The notes: generated by a model not told the origin, from the letters alone. DNA of 64,000 bases from an uncultured Tateyamaria sp. (GCA_947501275.1 CANMVD010000001.1:496001-560000); one strand, 5' to 3'. Positions 1 through 10,928 are shown, counted from the stretch's first letter. Numbers and translations: made by a program.

Positions 1-1
1 G

Positions 2-625
2 TTGCATACGGCGCGGCCCGACTATGGCTGGTTGTCAGAAGAAACCGAGGACAGCGCAGCGAGACTGGCCAATGACACAACGTTCATCATTGATCCGATT
101 GACGGCACGCGCAGCTTTGTCGAGGGGTCCAACACGTGGGCCATCTCCATCGCCACTGCACACCGGGGAAAAGTCACCGCCGCCGCGATCTATCTGCCCT
201 TGCGCGACAAGCTCTATGCCGCCGGTCTTGGGACGGGCGCGACCCTGAACGGCGCGACCCTGCAGGTGTCCGGCCGCAATCTCAAACCAGAGACACGACT
301 GTTGGCAGCACGGCCCAACTTTGCAGACAAGAACTGGACCACAGGCGCGCCGGATGTCGAACGGCACTACCGCCCTTCGCTGGCCTATCGTCTGGCTCTG
401 GTCGGTGAAGGACGGTTCGACGGCATGCTGACGTTGCGGCCCAGTTGGGAGTGGGACATCGCGGCAGGTGCGCTGATCATCAGCGAAGCAGGCGGGCGGA
501 TCACGGATCGCACCGGGGCAGCGCTCAAGTTCAACAACGCCATTCCCAAACTCAACGGCGTGGTGGCCGCTAACCCCACCTTGCACGACGATATCGTTGA
601 ACGGCTGGACCCTTCCGCCGCTTGA
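2..625 (+). CDS. Inositol monophosphatase family phosphatase, CysQ-like (5' end cut)
   Basis: A Mg-dependent phosphatase of the inositol monophosphatase/CysQ family, truncated by the window start, so the first helices are missing. Seen in the sequence are the metal-binding Glu pair in WLSEETED, the signature DPIDGTRSF and the late WDIAAG motif, in family order. CysQ members hydrolyse 3'-phosphoadenosine 5'-phosphate; others act on inositol phosphates, and the residues visible here do not decide between them. It is followed co-directionally by DUF4170, waaA and lpxK, an arrangement I recall from Rhodobacterales. The frame is open from base 2, so the real start lies upstream of the window. Confidence 0.85.
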   Translation: MHTARPDYGWLSEETEDSAARLANDTTFIIDPIDGTRSFVEGSNTWAISIATAHRGKVTAAAIYLPLRDKLYAAGLGTGATLNGATLQVSGRNLKPETRLLAARPNFADKNWTTGAPDVERHYRPSLAYRLALVGEGRFDGMLTLRPSWEWDIAAGALIISEAGGRITDRTGAALKFNNAIPKLNGVVAANPTLHDDIVERLDPSAA

Positions 626-688
626 CCCGCCCTGCCATATAAGCAAACTGCCGCTGACCGCGATACGCGCAACACAAAGGATCCAGCC

Positions 689-931
689 ATGACCCAACGC
701 CTGCACCTCGTCTTCGGTGGCGAGCTTGTCGATCCAACCCAAAACGTTTTCAAGAACGTGGATGATCTGCATGTTGTCGGCATCTTCCCCGACTACGATA
801 CCGCCTATAACGCCTGGAAATCCGAAGCGCAGCGGACTGTAGACAATGCCCATATGCGCTATTTCATTGCGCACCTGCACCGCCTGCGGGACGAAGAGAA
901 TGCTGCGGCGGCAACGGAGGAACTGGGCTGA
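689..931 (+). CDS. DUF4170 family small protein
   Basis: An 80-residue soluble protein matching the DUF4170 family, which has no known function. Features are the opening LHLVFGGEL, a central VVGIFPDYDTAYNAWKS and an MRYFIAHLHRL segment. ATG is preceded by AAAGGA. There is no signal peptide or membrane segment. It sits between the CysQ-like gene and waaA, and its stop codon overlaps the likely non-ATG start of waaA, so it is probably co-transcribed and translationally coupled with lipid A genes. A role in Kdo/lipid A synthesis is only a guess from context. Confidence 0.8.
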   Translation: MTQRLHLVFGGELVDPTQNVFKNVDDLHVVGIFPDYDTAYNAWKSEAQRTVDNAHMRYFIAHLHRLRDEENAAAATEELG

Positions 932-1035
932 CCTCATCCACCCGAGGCTCACTGGGGCTTGCGGCCTATCGCACCCTGTCAGGACGCCGGGCGGCTCCGG
1001 CCTTTCATCCGGTCGCAGCACGTCCCGAGGGCGAA

Positions 1036-2160
1036 GTGATCTGGATTCATGTCGGTGAAGCCGCCAATACGCGTGCGGTGGTCGACCTTGCACATCGTAT
1101 GGTGTCCGCACGCCAAGGATGCACAGTGGTTCTGACAGATGTTGATGGACTGGCGTCCATTGAAGGCGATCCCGGGCTGATTGCAGAAGCCCTTCCCGTC
1201 GACCACCCCGATCTGACCGAGGCATTTGTGCAGCATTGGAAACCCGATGTGGTTGTCTGGACGTGGGGCGGATTGCGGCCCAACCTGATCCTGTCGGCAG
1301 CAGATAGCGGGGCGTACATGATGCTGGTCGATGCTGCCCGCAATGGTTTTGAACGTCGCCGCGACAGGTGGCTACCCGAGGTGCCGCGCCGTCTGCTTGC
1401 CCGATTTGAAACAGTAATAGCGCGCTCTCAGCCCGCACATATGCGGCTTGCCCAGCTGGGACGCCCCCTGTCTGACATCGAGATCGCAGCCCCACTGCGC
1501 CCATTCGGACGCACCCTACCTGCAGCAGACACTGACCTGACGGACATGGCCGAAGCCCTGGGTGGGCGGGCGACGTGGTTGGCCGCAAATGTGCAACAGG
1601 GCGAACTGACAACCGTTATTGCGGCACATCGCCAAGCCCTCAAAACCTCGCACCGCCTGTTACTCATCCTGCAGATTCCGGACAGCAACCATCTGACAAC
1701 AACCACGGCTGTGCTGCGCAAACGCGGATTGCGCTTTGCCCTCTGGGCAGATGGCGAAATGCCTGATGACAATACCCAAGTGCTGATCGCTGAAACGGAT
1801 GACGACCTTGGGCTTTGGTTGCGCATAGCCCCTGTCGTGCTGATCGGTGGAACGCTTTTGCCCGGCGACATCATTTGCGATCCCTACACGGTTGCCGCGC
1901 ATGGGGCCGCAATCCTCTATGGAAACCATGTCGGCCAGCATGGTGATGCCCTAAACCGCCTGCTCAACGCGGGGGCAGCGCGCCTCGCACGGGATGCAAG
2001 CGACCTCGGCACTGCCGTCACCGAAATGACGGCCCCGGATCGCGCTGCACAAATGGCCATCGCCGGATGGGATGTCACGACACAAGGCGCAGAAAGCCTT
2101 GACCGTGTTATTGGACTGATCCAGACCAAACTGGATGCAAAGCTGAAAGGGGCCACCTGA
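1036..2160 (+). CDS. waaA: 3-deoxy-D-manno-octulosonic acid transferase (Kdo transferase)
   Basis: Transfers Kdo from CMP-Kdo onto lipid IVA at the inner membrane, a core step of LPS synthesis. The translation carries [21 protein letters not shown], the family's early block with its catalytic Glu, and a late glycosyltransferase-B part with [32 protein letters not shown]. The coordinates use a GTG start, but the same frame stays open upstream and encodes LGLAAYRTLSGRR, which resembles the family's membrane-associated N-terminus. The true start is therefore probably CTG at 928, overlapping the DUF4170 stop. The 3' end overlaps lpxK by one base (TGATG). Confidence 0.88.
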   Translation: MIWIHVGEAANTRAVVDLAHRMVSARQGCTVVLTDVDGLASIEGDPGLIAEALPVDHPDLTEAFVQHWKPDVVVWTWGGLRPNLILSAADSGAYMMLVDAARNGFERRRDRWLPEVPRRLLARFETVIARSQPAHMRLAQLGRPLSDIEIAAPLRPFGRTLPAADTDLTDMAEALGGRATWLAANVQQGELTTVIAAHRQALKTSHRLLLILQIPDSNHLTTTTAVLRKRGLRFALWADGEMPDDNTQVLIAETDDDLGLWLRIAPVVLIGGTLLPGDIICDPYTVAAHGAAILYGNHVGQHGDALNRLLNAGAARLARDASDLGTAVTEMTAPDRAAQMAIAGWDVTTQGAESLDRVIGLIQTKLDAKLKGAT

Positions 2161-3152
2161 TGCGCCCGCCTGCCTTCTGGACAAGTCAGCAAGGCGCACG
2201 GGATGTTCGGGCGCGCTTGCTGGCTCCCTTGGGCCGTATTTACGGCGCAGCAACGGCGCGGCGACTGGCCAAGGGCGCACATTCCCGCGTTGGTGTACCG
2301 GTGATTTGCGTTGGCAACATCAATGCAGGTGGCACCGGCAAGACACCCACCGTCATGGCGCTCGTCGAACGGTTGCGGGATCTTTATCACACACCTCATA
2401 TCGTCAGCCGCGGATACGGCGGCGCAGAAAAAGGACCACTTGAAGTCGACCCGGGCAAACACAGTGCAGCTCAGATGGGTGATGAACCGCTGTTGCTGTC
2501 CGCATTTGCACGCACATGGGTGGCGCATGATCGACTGGCCGGAGCCCAGGCAGCCATCGCCGAAGGCGCCAGCGTCATTGTGCTGGATGACGGTTTCCAG
2601 AACCCCAGCTTGGCCAAGGATTTATCCATAGTGGCGGTGGATGCAGAAACCGGGTTCGGCAATGGGCTTTGCTTACCTGCGGGGCCATTGAGGGAACCTG
2701 TAGAAACCGGTCTGGCACGAGCAGATCTGTTGCTCAGCATCGGGCCAGCTACGGCACAAGCCAAATTCGACGCGCAACCACTGCCAGCCGAACTGCCAAG
2801 GCTCAAGGCAGAGCTGACCCCCCTGCAAACCGGGATGGACTGGACAGACACGCCCCTGTTCGCCTTTGCAGGGATCGGGCGTCCCGATAAATTTTTCGCC
2901 ACGCTCCGAGGCTTGGGCGCAACTCTAGTGCACACCGAAGCCCTCGGCGATCACCAAAAACTCTCGCCTGCATTGCTGTCGCGATTGGAAAAAAGCGCTC
3001 GGATGCAACGGGCACAACTGGTCACCACGGAAAAAGACGCGGTGCGCTTGCCACCATCCTATCGTAGCAAGGTGATTACCTTGCCGGTCAGGCTCAACTT
3101 TCACGACACAAGCGCGCTGGACAGCGCCCTTGCCGCACTGCCCAAACCCTAG
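2160..3152 (+). CDS. lpxK: Tetraacyldisaccharide 4'-kinase
   Basis: Phosphorylates the 4' position of tetraacyldisaccharide-1-phosphate to make lipid IVA at the cytoplasmic face of the inner membrane. Residues about 45-62 hold a Walker A motif, [12 protein letters not shown], as expected. [15 protein letters not shown] is the family's Walker B/DDGFQ block, and [10 protein letters not shown] near the C-terminus is also typical. Length 330 fits. Its ATG overlaps the waaA stop, so the two are coupled; the product of LpxK is the substrate of WaaA. After its stop come two GC-rich hairpins and then the convergent dsbA-like gene. Confidence 0.95.
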   Translation: MRPPAFWTSQQGARDVRARLLAPLGRIYGAATARRLAKGAHSRVGVPVICVGNINAGGTGKTPTVMALVERLRDLYHTPHIVSRGYGGAEKGPLEVDPGKHSAAQMGDEPLLLSAFARTWVAHDRLAGAQAAIAEGASVIVLDDGFQNPSLAKDLSIVAVDAETGFGNGLCLPAGPLREPVETGLARADLLLSIGPATAQAKFDAQPLPAELPRLKAELTPLQTGMDWTDTPLFAFAGIGRPDKFFATLRGLGATLVHTEALGDHQKLSPALLSRLEKSARMQRAQLVTTEKDAVRLPPSYRSKVITLPVRLNFHDTSALDSALAALPKP

Positions 3153-3195
3153 CCTGTCTTTGGGTGCCAAACACCTTGGGGGAGGCCGCAAGGCC

Positions 3196-3291
3196 GGGGG
3201 CAAAGCCCCCTGAAATCAAAACCGACCTGTGACAGAGCACAAAGGCCCGTATTCCGTACATCCTTTCGGTGTCCGGGGGGCAACGCCCCCC
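3196..3291. repeat. Two GC-rich hairpins between convergent lpxK and dsbA-like genes
   Basis: GGGGG-CAAAG-CCCCC lies at 3196-3210, and a 7-bp stem GGGGGGC-AAC-GCCCCCC lies at 3275-3291. They share a G-run/CAA(A/C)G/C-run design and lie in the 175-bp gap between two convergent genes. Neither has a clear T-run, although AAAACAA follows the second. They are probably transcript-end or REP-like elements. Confidence 0.6.
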
Positions 3292-3327
3292 AAAACAATA
3301 GTGTGGCGCGCAAGCGCCTCAATTGGA

Positions 3328-4026
3328 TCAGCTGCCCGAGGCGTCGTCGATGATCTGGGACATCTCTGCAAAGGACATGTTGTTATATGTCGTTCCATTG
3401 ATGACAAAACTGGGGGTCGAGCGAATGCCATCTTCCTCGGCATTCTTCTGATACCATGCCACCAAGGTGCGCAGGCTGTCACCGTCCTGCAAACAGGCTT
3501 CAAGGCGATCATTGTCGAGGCCAGCCAGGCGACCAATCTTGCGGATCTCCTCAACGATCACCGATGGATCGCCACCACCGGCACGGCTCCATTCCGCCTG
3601 CGTCGCATAAAGCATATCGGTAATGCCGAAGAAGCTCTCAGGCGTCCCTGCACAGCGCGCGATCGCCGAGGCCCAGAGGCCAAAGCGGTCAAAATACACT
3701 TCGCGGTAGATGAAGTTGATTTTGCCTGTGTCGATGTAATCCGACTTCAGCTGCTTGAAGGGACCCTGATGGAAACGACCGCAATGCGGGCATGTGTAGC
3801 TGGCATATTCGATGACAGTCACGGCCGCGTCCGGGTTGCCGATCCGCATTTCGGCCACCGAAGACGTGTCGATATCGTCACCGGAAGCCTGTGCGTTCGC
3901 CGCCCCCAGCAGGTTCTCGGCTTGCGCCTGTTGCTGTGGCGTTGGACCGAACTGAGACCCGCTCCACCAGACATAACCGCCAACACCAATGGCAAAGGCG
4001 ATAATCGCCGGAAGAAAACGTTTCAT
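3328..4026 (-). CDS. DsbA-family thiol:disulfide oxidoreductase, membrane-anchored
   Basis: A thioredoxin-fold periplasmic oxidoreductase of 232 residues. The N-terminus has one hydrophobic segment (about residues 4-21) acting as signal or anchor, then a Gln/Ala-rich linker. The active site is CPHC at residues 79-82 in YASYTCPHCGRFH, and the cis-Pro loop STPSFVING lies near residue 205. This is the Com1/DsbA-like type with a long helical insertion. It follows the DciA-like gene with an ATGA overlap, so the two are cotranslated. The natural substrates are not evident. Confidence 0.88.
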   Translation of the reverse strand: MKRFLPAIIAFAIGVGGYVWWSGSQFGPTPQQQAQAENLLGAANAQASGDDIDTSSVAEMRIGNPDAAVTVIEYASYTCPHCGRFHQGPFKQLKSDYIDTGKINFIYREVYFDRFGLWASAIARCAGTPESFFGITDMLYATQAEWSRAGGGDPSVIVEEIRKIGRLAGLDNDRLEACLQDGDSLRTLVAWYQKNAEEDGIRSTPSFVINGTTYNNMSFAEMSQIIDDASGS

Positions 4027-4544
4027 GTGCGTGTTCCTTGTTTCTCTTTTGTCAGGATATGCGTGCCGAGCCGTTCCAGGGCTGCACGCAGACTATCATC
4101 TTGAACCGGGGCGGTGGCGGTACTGGCCGCCGCCCTGACGGACGGATCGGGGGGCACGACACCCGCAGATTTCGGCGCGGCACCAAAGGCGACACGCCCT
4201 TCGGAAAAACCGGTGGCCGCGGTCTGGGTAATTCGAATGCGCGCAATGGCATTGTAACCGTAAACCGCATTCACTTTCGCGCGCAGTTGATCTTTCTGCA
4301 TCTCAAGCATCGGGGCCTGCGCTCCGGTCGTCAGCAGGGTCAGGGTCGCGCCCATGCCACCACGACCATAGCTGACCTCGACGGGGCGGGCGACGGCGGC
4401 AACATCGGGGCCTGCCACTTCTGCCCAGTCCGTCAGCAACCGGCTCTGGGCAAAACCGCGGGATTCGCTGGCACGCCGGATTTGCCCGGTCAGCAGCGTC
4501 GCTGTCCGTTTGAACCCTTTTGTACTGGCGCGGCGCGGGGCCAT
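4023..4544 (-). CDS. DUF721/DciA-like protein
   Basis: A DUF721 family protein, related to the DciA helicase loader. I chose ATG at 4544 (MAPRRASTKGFKR) because AGGAA lies just upstream; a longer frame to 4634 has no supported start. The DUF721 core is GFAQSRLLTDWAEVAGPDVAAVARPVEVSYG, followed by a strand-rich segment and VYGYNAIARIRITQT. The C-terminal 60 residues are Ala/Pro-rich and end in a predicted amphipathic helix (DSLRAALERLGTHIL). It is divergent from mutY by under 100 bp and overlaps the dsbA-like gene by four bases. Confidence 0.78.
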   Translation of the reverse strand: MAPRRASTKGFKRTATLLTGQIRRASESRGFAQSRLLTDWAEVAGPDVAAVARPVEVSYGRGGMGATLTLLTTGAQAPMLEMQKDQLRAKVNAVYGYNAIARIRITQTAATGFSEGRVAFGAAPKSAGVVPPDPSVRAAASTATAPVQDDSLRAALERLGTHILTKEKQGTRT

Positions 4545-4639
4545 GGCTATGTTCCTGTTCAATCGTAAGATCAACTGCCCGTGATCATAGCGGAGACGGG
4601 CGTGATCACCAGCCACCACGATACAAGGATTCATAACTC

Positions 4640-5683
4640 TTGCGTGACCTAAGCGATGAATTGCTGAACTGGTACGATGTGCATGCGCGCGACATGCTGT
4701 GGCGGGTGGCCCCGGCCGACAAAAAGGCAGGCATACAACCCGACGCGTATGCCGTTTGGATGTCTGAAATCATGTTGCAACAAACCACCGTCGCAGCCGT
4801 CACCGCCTATTTTCAGCGATTCATTGCGCGCTGGCCCACCGTCCGCGATCTGGCAGCCGCCGAAGATGCGGACGTGATGGGTGAATGGGCCGGGCTCGGA
4901 TACTACGCGCGGGCGCGCAACTTGCTGAAATGTGCACGCACCGTTGTGGCCGATCATGGCGGCCAGTTTCCTGCTGATCATGCGGCGTTGCTGAAATTGC
5001 CGGGGATCGGCCCTTATACTGCAGCCGCGATCTCATCCATCGCGTTTGATCTGCCCCACACGGTGGTGGACGGCAACGTCGAAAGGGTCATGGCGCGGAT
5101 GTTTGACGAACACATGCCGCTGCCCGCGTCCAAGCCAGTGCTGACCGCCCACGCCGACACGTTGACACCGAATGCGCGCCCCGGCGACTACGCCCAAGCG
5201 GTGATGGACCTTGGCGCCACTATTTGCACACCTAAAAACCCGGCTTGCGGTATCTGCCCATGGCGCGACCCCTGTCAGGCGCGCATCAACGGCACCGCCG
5301 CAGAATTGCCCAGGAAGCTGGCGAAAAAAGCCAAGCCGGTCCGCCACGGCACTGTGTATCTGGCGCAGCGCAGCGATGGCGCATGGTTACTGGAAACACG
5401 CCCCGACAAGGGATTGTTGGGCGGAATGTTGGGCTGGCCGAGTTCAGACTGGGTGGATGTCAGCGCACCTCGCCCCCAAAATGCGCCCTTTGAGGCCGAC
5501 TGGCACAAAAGCGGCGGCGAAGTGCGCCACACGTTTACCCATTTCCACCTGATCCTTGATGTGATGACAGCCCAGGTATCGGATGCGGACCCCCGCACAG
5601 GCTCCTTTCTCGCGCGCGATCAGTTCCGCCCATCCGACCTGCCCACAGTCATGCGCAAAGCCTTTGATCTGGTGAACAAATAA
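4640..5683 (+). CDS. mutY: A/G-specific adenine glycosylase
   Basis: Removes adenine mispaired with 8-oxoguanine in base excision repair. Visible are the catalytic Glu43 in MSEIMLQQT, the helix-hairpin-helix LPGIGPYTAAAI, catalytic Asp144 in VVDGNVERV, and the [4Fe-4S] cluster cysteines at 196, 203, 206 and 212 (C-x6-C-x2-C-x5-C). The C-terminal third is a MutT-like domain that reads the oxidised guanine. The start is TTG at 4640. Length 347 is normal. It is divergent from the DciA-like gene. Confidence 0.96.
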   Translation: MRDLSDELLNWYDVHARDMLWRVAPADKKAGIQPDAYAVWMSEIMLQQTTVAAVTAYFQRFIARWPTVRDLAAAEDADVMGEWAGLGYYARARNLLKCARTVVADHGGQFPADHAALLKLPGIGPYTAAAISSIAFDLPHTVVDGNVERVMARMFDEHMPLPASKPVLTAHADTLTPNARPGDYAQAVMDLGATICTPKNPACGICPWRDPCQARINGTAAELPRKLAKKAKPVRHGTVYLAQRSDGAWLLETRPDKGLLGGMLGWPSSDWVDVSAPRPQNAPFEADWHKSGGEVRHTFTHFHLILDVMTAQVSDADPRTGSFLARDQFRPSDLPTVMRKAFDLVNK

Positions 5684-5767
5684 AACGCGGCGCAGCGTTA
5701 CGCTTGGCAGAAACCAGTCGCATCCTTTAGGGTAAAAACGTGCGCAAAAACCCAAGGATACCGCTCC

Positions 5768-6904
5768 ATGATCCTGCCTCCGACAACTGTAGCCAAAGCC
5801 CAAAACGCCTTGCCCTTTGCCCTGTCCTTCCTGCTGATCCCGCTTGGGATCATCAGCGCTGTATACGGCGGATGGACGGTACTGCTGTTGCCAGTGATTA
5901 CATGGTATCTGTTCTCGGCCCTGGACTTTGCCGTCGGGCTGAACACGGACAACGCCGATCTGGAAACAACAGATGCGCAGATGTTCTGGTACACGGCGAT
6001 TACAATCCTTTGGGTGCCTGCACAGTTCGTCTTTCTCTTCGGACTGATCTGGTACGTAGCTCCGGCAGATCACCTCAACACACTCGAAAAAATAGTCATT
6101 TTCTTCGGTGTCGGGGTGATAACCGGAACGGTCGGGATCAATTACTCTCACGAACTCATGCACCAGAAAAACAAGCTGGAACGCTGGCTGGCTGACGCGC
6201 TGCTGGCCATGGTGCTGTATTCGCACTTCCGATCTGAGCACCTGCTGGTGCATCACCGCTACGTCGCCACACCCAAGGACCCGGTGACAGCGCGGATGGG
6301 GGAAAGCTTCTACCGCTTTTACCCCCGCGTCTTGCGGCAATGCTTTCATTCCGCGTGGAACGCTGAAAAGGCGATGCTGGCGCGCAAGAACCTGCCTGCA
6401 TCCGATTTCTCAAACCCGTTTTGGAAATATTACACAATGCAGGCCATCTGCTTTGTGCTGGCCTTTGCGCTTGGGGGATGGGCTGGCGTGGGTCTGTTCC
6501 TTGTCCAAGCCGGAGTTGCAATCTGGCAATTGGAGCTGGTCAACTACATCGAACATTACGGACTCACGCGCAAACATCTGGGCGAGGGCAAATACGAACA
6601 CGTCCAACCGCGCCATTCGTGGAACGCGGCGCACAAGGCCTCCAACTGGTTGTTGATCAATTTGCAACGCCATTCCGATCACCACTACAAACCCGATCGC
6701 CGCTTCCCCGTGTTGCAAACCTACACCGAGACCGACGCACCACAACTGCCCTACGGCTATCCGGTAATGACGATCACGGCGATGATGCCCAGCATCTGGC
6801 GGCGTGTTATGAATCCAAGGGTCAAGAAGTGGCGGGATATGTATTACCCGGAAATCACGGATTGGAGCGCCTATAACAAGGCCACCAATCCACTGCCGCG
6901 CTGA
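5768..6904 (+). CDS. alkB: Alkane 1-monooxygenase, integral membrane di-iron enzyme
   Basis: Hydroxylates the terminal carbon of alkanes in the inner membrane using electrons from rubredoxin. The eight-histidine signature is present: HELMH at 128-132, EHLLVHH at 157-163 and HSDHH at 302-306, plus the AlkB-specific NYIEHYG at 259-265. About six membrane helices precede and separate the boxes. Length 378 is typical. There is no rubredoxin, alcohol dehydrogenase or regulator beside it, so electrons must come from genes elsewhere. A small cytochrome c gene is convergent at its 3' end. Confidence 0.93.
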   Translation: MILPPTTVAKAQNALPFALSFLLIPLGIISAVYGGWTVLLLPVITWYLFSALDFAVGLNTDNADLETTDAQMFWYTAITILWVPAQFVFLFGLIWYVAPADHLNTLEKIVIFFGVGVITGTVGINYSHELMHQKNKLERWLADALLAMVLYSHFRSEHLLVHHRYVATPKDPVTARMGESFYRFYPRVLRQCFHSAWNAEKAMLARKNLPASDFSNPFWKYYTMQAICFVLAFALGGWAGVGLFLVQAGVAIWQLELVNYIEHYGLTRKHLGEGKYEHVQPRHSWNAAHKASNWLLINLQRHSDHHYKPDRRFPVLQTYTETDAPQLPYGYPVMTITAMMPSIWRRVMNPRVKKWRDMYYPEITDWSAYNKATNPLPR

Positions 6905-6906
6905 GA

Positions 6907-7305
6907 TCAGTCCTGCAAAGTTTCCAGATAGGACACCAGATCGACAATCGGTGAACTGGTCAGGATCGGCTGACCGGTTTCGGCCTGCATCATCTCTTCA
7001 TCCACCTGAAAGAACGAGCCGTAAACCGGCATGGGCGACCCATGACTGACCAGTGGGTCGCGCCCATCAATCCGCATGACAACGCGGGTCACTGGGAATT
7101 TGCCCCCATTGCGCGTCGCCAAGTCACGCAAATTCGGCGGCTGCACCACGAGGGCAGGCCCCATCGGGCCGTCGCCGTGTGCCTCAATCCCGTGGCAGGT
7201 GGCGCAATGCATGTGAAACAGGGCCTCACCTCGCTCAAGATCCTGTGCGGCTGCGCACATTGGGGTGATGGCAAGAAGAATGGTCAAAACAGTGACGCGT
7301 GGCAT
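6907..7305 (-). CDS. Small periplasmic c-type cytochrome
   Basis: A 132-residue secreted protein with a Sec signal peptide (cleavage near CAAA-QD, residue 20) and one haem c motif, CATCH, at residues 34-38. Met92 in HGSPMPVYG is a reasonable distal ligand. The fold is class I cytochrome c. It ends two bases after alkB on the opposite strand, which suggests position rather than function. The electron partner is unknown. Confidence 0.85.
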   Translation of the reverse strand: MPRVTVLTILLAITPMCAAAQDLERGEALFHMHCATCHGIEAHGDGPMGPALVVQPPNLRDLATRNGGKFPVTRVVMRIDGRDPLVSHGSPMPVYGSFFQVDEEMMQAETGQPILTSSPIVDLVSYLETLQD

Positions 7306-7397
7306 GGTGCAAGGACTCCTCTATGATCCTTGTCCATTTTATCCTCTCAAAACGGGCCCGCCCTGATCTTGGTCAAACTGGCGCGGAATAATACACC

Positions 7398-8750
7398 CTA
7401 ATCTACAACCCACACGGCCAAGGGCGCAGCCACGCCGCGTACCTGCTGATCTGGCGCTTTGAGCAAGCCCTCTGGACGACCCGCTGCGATCATCGCCGCA
7501 TCACTGACAATGGCACGGACGTCAAGCGCACGGGTCATCGCCTCAAGGCGACTGGCCACGTTTACAGAGTCTCCCAATACCGCAAACTCCAACCGGTTCG
7601 CACCGATGTCGCCAAGAACGACCGGCCCAAAGTGCAGCCCGAAACGGGCGTCAATCTCGATCAATCCTTCTGCGCGTCGGACCGCATTCCATGCCTCCAT
7701 GCGATTCACCATGGCCTGCACACATGCCACAGACCGTGCCGCATCATCCGCAAGCGGCAACGGCGTGCCAAAGGTCGCCATCAAACCGTCGCCCAGATAC
7801 TTGTCCAAGGTCCCGCCATGGGCGAATACCTCGCTCTCCATGCGGGCGTGAAAGGCGCGCAAGGTCTCGATCACCTCTTGCGGCGGACGGCCATCGGCAT
7901 AGGCCGTGAAACCGACAATATCGACAAACAGGATGGCCGCGTCATGACTGCGGATCTGACCCAGTGGCTCATCTTTGTGGGAAAGTTCTTCAACCATCGT
8001 GGGAGAGAAATAGCGCGACAGATTGGTGCGCTCGCGGGCCATCTCGGCACTGTCGAGCACCAGCGCCTGATAGCGGCGCACCACCACCGCCAAAATTGCT
8101 GATACAAGGAAAAAAACGACAACTTCCTGAATGCGCAAATCCCAGTGGACAAGGTTGGGATCAGCTACGAGCCCAATGTCAGGCGCGTAGGATTGCATCT
8201 GGCTTGCGGCATCCGAAATGCGCGGGTCGCTCCAGCCGAACCACCACACACACGCCGCGCCCAACATCCACAGCATCAGTGTCCAGTTGCCGATCGCGAT
8301 GATCGTGCGCCACGAATAACTCAGCACACCCGCTGCGAGGATGACGTAGAAATACTGAAAGACATCATACTGATAGATCAGTGCGGTTGGCGCCAACTCC
8401 CTTTGCAACGGATTGGGAACCAGCAAGGCAACGGTCAGCAGCAGCAGATCGGCAAACAACAGCGCCAATTCTGCCCGCGATTGACCGACACGTCCCACCC
8501 GCCGCTGCCACACGCCAAGCATGGCAAGGCAAAACAGCAAGAAAAGATACCACAGAACGTCCCAACTGGAATTGAGGTAGATCAGCAGCAGACCAGTGAT
8601 CGACAAAGCAGCAATGCGCGCCTTTACCGCCAGATCCATGCCTTGGCGCTTGTTGCGGGCCAAGGCCTCCTCGGCATAGCGGTGTTGGGGCGTATCTTCG
8701 GGTATTCGACTGCGCCGGAACGACTCCAATGCGCTGCTCAAATCCACCAT
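7398..8750 (-). CDS. Membrane class III adenylate/guanylate cyclase
   Basis: A 450-residue signalling enzyme making a cyclic nucleotide. Residues about 45-225 hold around six hydrophobic helices forming a membrane sensor domain, followed by a short coiled linker and the catalytic domain (about 265-430). AILFVDIVGFT supplies the first metal-binding Asp, GTLDKYLGDGLMATFG the second, and LHFGPVVLGDIGANRLEFAVLGDSVNVASRLEA is the conserved C-terminal block. Lys in DKYLGDG favours ATP as substrate. A stand-alone gene whose input signal is not evident. Confidence 0.9.
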   Translation of the reverse strand: MVDLSSALESFRRSRIPEDTPQHRYAEEALARNKRQGMDLAVKARIAALSITGLLLIYLNSSWDVLWYLFLLFCLAMLGVWQRRVGRVGQSRAELALLFADLLLLTVALLVPNPLQRELAPTALIYQYDVFQYFYVILAAGVLSYSWRTIIAIGNWTLMLWMLGAACVWWFGWSDPRISDAASQMQSYAPDIGLVADPNLVHWDLRIQEVVVFFLVSAILAVVVRRYQALVLDSAEMARERTNLSRYFSPTMVEELSHKDEPLGQIRSHDAAILFVDIVGFTAYADGRPPQEVIETLRAFHARMESEVFAHGGTLDKYLGDGLMATFGTPLPLADDAARSVACVQAMVNRMEAWNAVRRAEGLIEIDARFGLHFGPVVLGDIGANRLEFAVLGDSVNVASRLEAMTRALDVRAIVSDAAMIAAGRPEGLLKAPDQQVRGVAAPLAVWVVD

Positions 8751-8815
8751 GTGACATGCCTCCTGCAGTTCATGAGTGCAATGTAAGACCGATCACCGCA
8801 ATTTTGAGAAGCACC

Positions 8816-8843
8816 AAAAAAAACCCCGCCAGAAGAGGCGGGG
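8816..8843 (-). terminator. Rho-independent terminator of ccrM
   Basis: Read on the minus strand, a perfect 7-bp GC stem (CCCCGCC/GGCGGGG, 6-nt loop) is followed directly by a run of eight T. It lies 67 bp past the ccrM stop codon. Confidence 0.85.
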
Positions 8844-8909
8844 CATAGGTGTGGTGCCGTTGGTAAAGCCTTGGGTAAAGGCCGCAGGCACCAGGCGGTG
8901 TAGGTAAAA

Positions 8910-10100
<1,191 letters not shown>

Positions 10101-10122
10101 AAAGCGTTAAGAAAAAACCTTG

Positions 10123-10713
10123 TCACAACATGTTGTGGACGGGCTTGAAGGTACGTCTATGGTGTGGGGTTGGGCCGAGATTTCGAAGCGCGGCCATGTG
10201 GCTTTTCGATCCATATCCCATGTTGGTTTCCCAGCCATAGCCGGGATGCTGTTGCGCCAAATCCACCATGATCCGGTCGCGACATATTTTGGCCACAATT
10301 GAAGCCGCCGCAATCGACAGGGAACGTCCATCGCCACGCACAATCGGAGTCGCAGGAATGGTCAAACCACGTGGCACCATCGTGCCATCGACCAACACAT
10401 GATCAGGGCGGCACATCAAACCCGCTACCGCCCGCTCCATCGCGAGATGTGAGGCGCGCAAAATATTGAGCTGTTCGATCTCATCCAAAGAGGCATGCGC
10501 CACCGACACATCCGCACTGGCGACAATTTCCAACCACAACGCCTCGCGCCTACGCATTGTCAATTTCTTTGAATCGTCCAACCCCTCGGGAATGCACGCG
10601 AGGTCCAATACTACGGCCGCCGCTGTGACGGGGCCCGCCAAAGGACCCCGGCCCACCTCATCCACCCCCGCAACACGGCCGCCCACCTGGTGCTCAAAGT
10701 CAAGATCAGGCAC
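10123..10713 (-). CDS. rnhB: Ribonuclease HII
   Basis: Cleaves the RNA strand of RNA/DNA hybrids and removes misincorporated ribonucleotides. The family motifs are VAGVDEVGRGPLAGPV, with catalytic Asp and Glu, LDDSKKL, and the mid-protein VLVDGTMVPRG. The frame is open to 10785, but GTG at 10713 has a strong AGGAGG seven bases upstream and gives a normal 196-residue enzyme, so I prefer it. The gene is followed by ccrM on the same strand. Confidence 0.92.
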   Translation of the reverse strand: MPDLDFEHQVGGRVAGVDEVGRGPLAGPVTAAAVVLDLACIPEGLDDSKKLTMRRREALWLEIVASADVSVAHASLDEIEQLNILRASHLAMERAVAGLMCRPDHVLVDGTMVPRGLTIPATPIVRGDGRSLSIAAASIVAKICRDRIMVDLAQQHPGYGWETNMGYGSKSHMAALRNLGPTPHHRRTFKPVHNML

Positions 10714-10848
10714 CCAAGGCCCTCCTTCTCTGTTCCCAAAAATCCCCACCAGAGGCAAAAACGCACGTTCCGCAGGAATGTGCAAATATCACGTGTCGCC
10801 GCAAGGCGACCCATTTACGACACGCCCACGCAAGCGCAAAGACCAAAT

Positions 10849-10874
10849 AAAAAAGAGCGGTGCCCGAACACCGC
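10849..10874 (-). terminator. Rho-independent terminator for the 10929-11414 gene
   Basis: On the minus strand a perfect 6-bp stem (GCGGTG/CACCGC, 6-nt loop) is followed, after CT, by six T. Confidence 0.75.
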
Positions 10875-10928
10875 CCCTTCAGTTTGGAGCCGCCACTGGG
10901 GGTCGCAGCGGCTCCGGTCGGAACGTTC

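Noticed and set aside
35-1612. Minus-strand frame of 525 codons
   Set aside because: It lies antisense to the phosphatase, DUF4170 and waaA genes, whose families are clear, and its translation has no family likeness.
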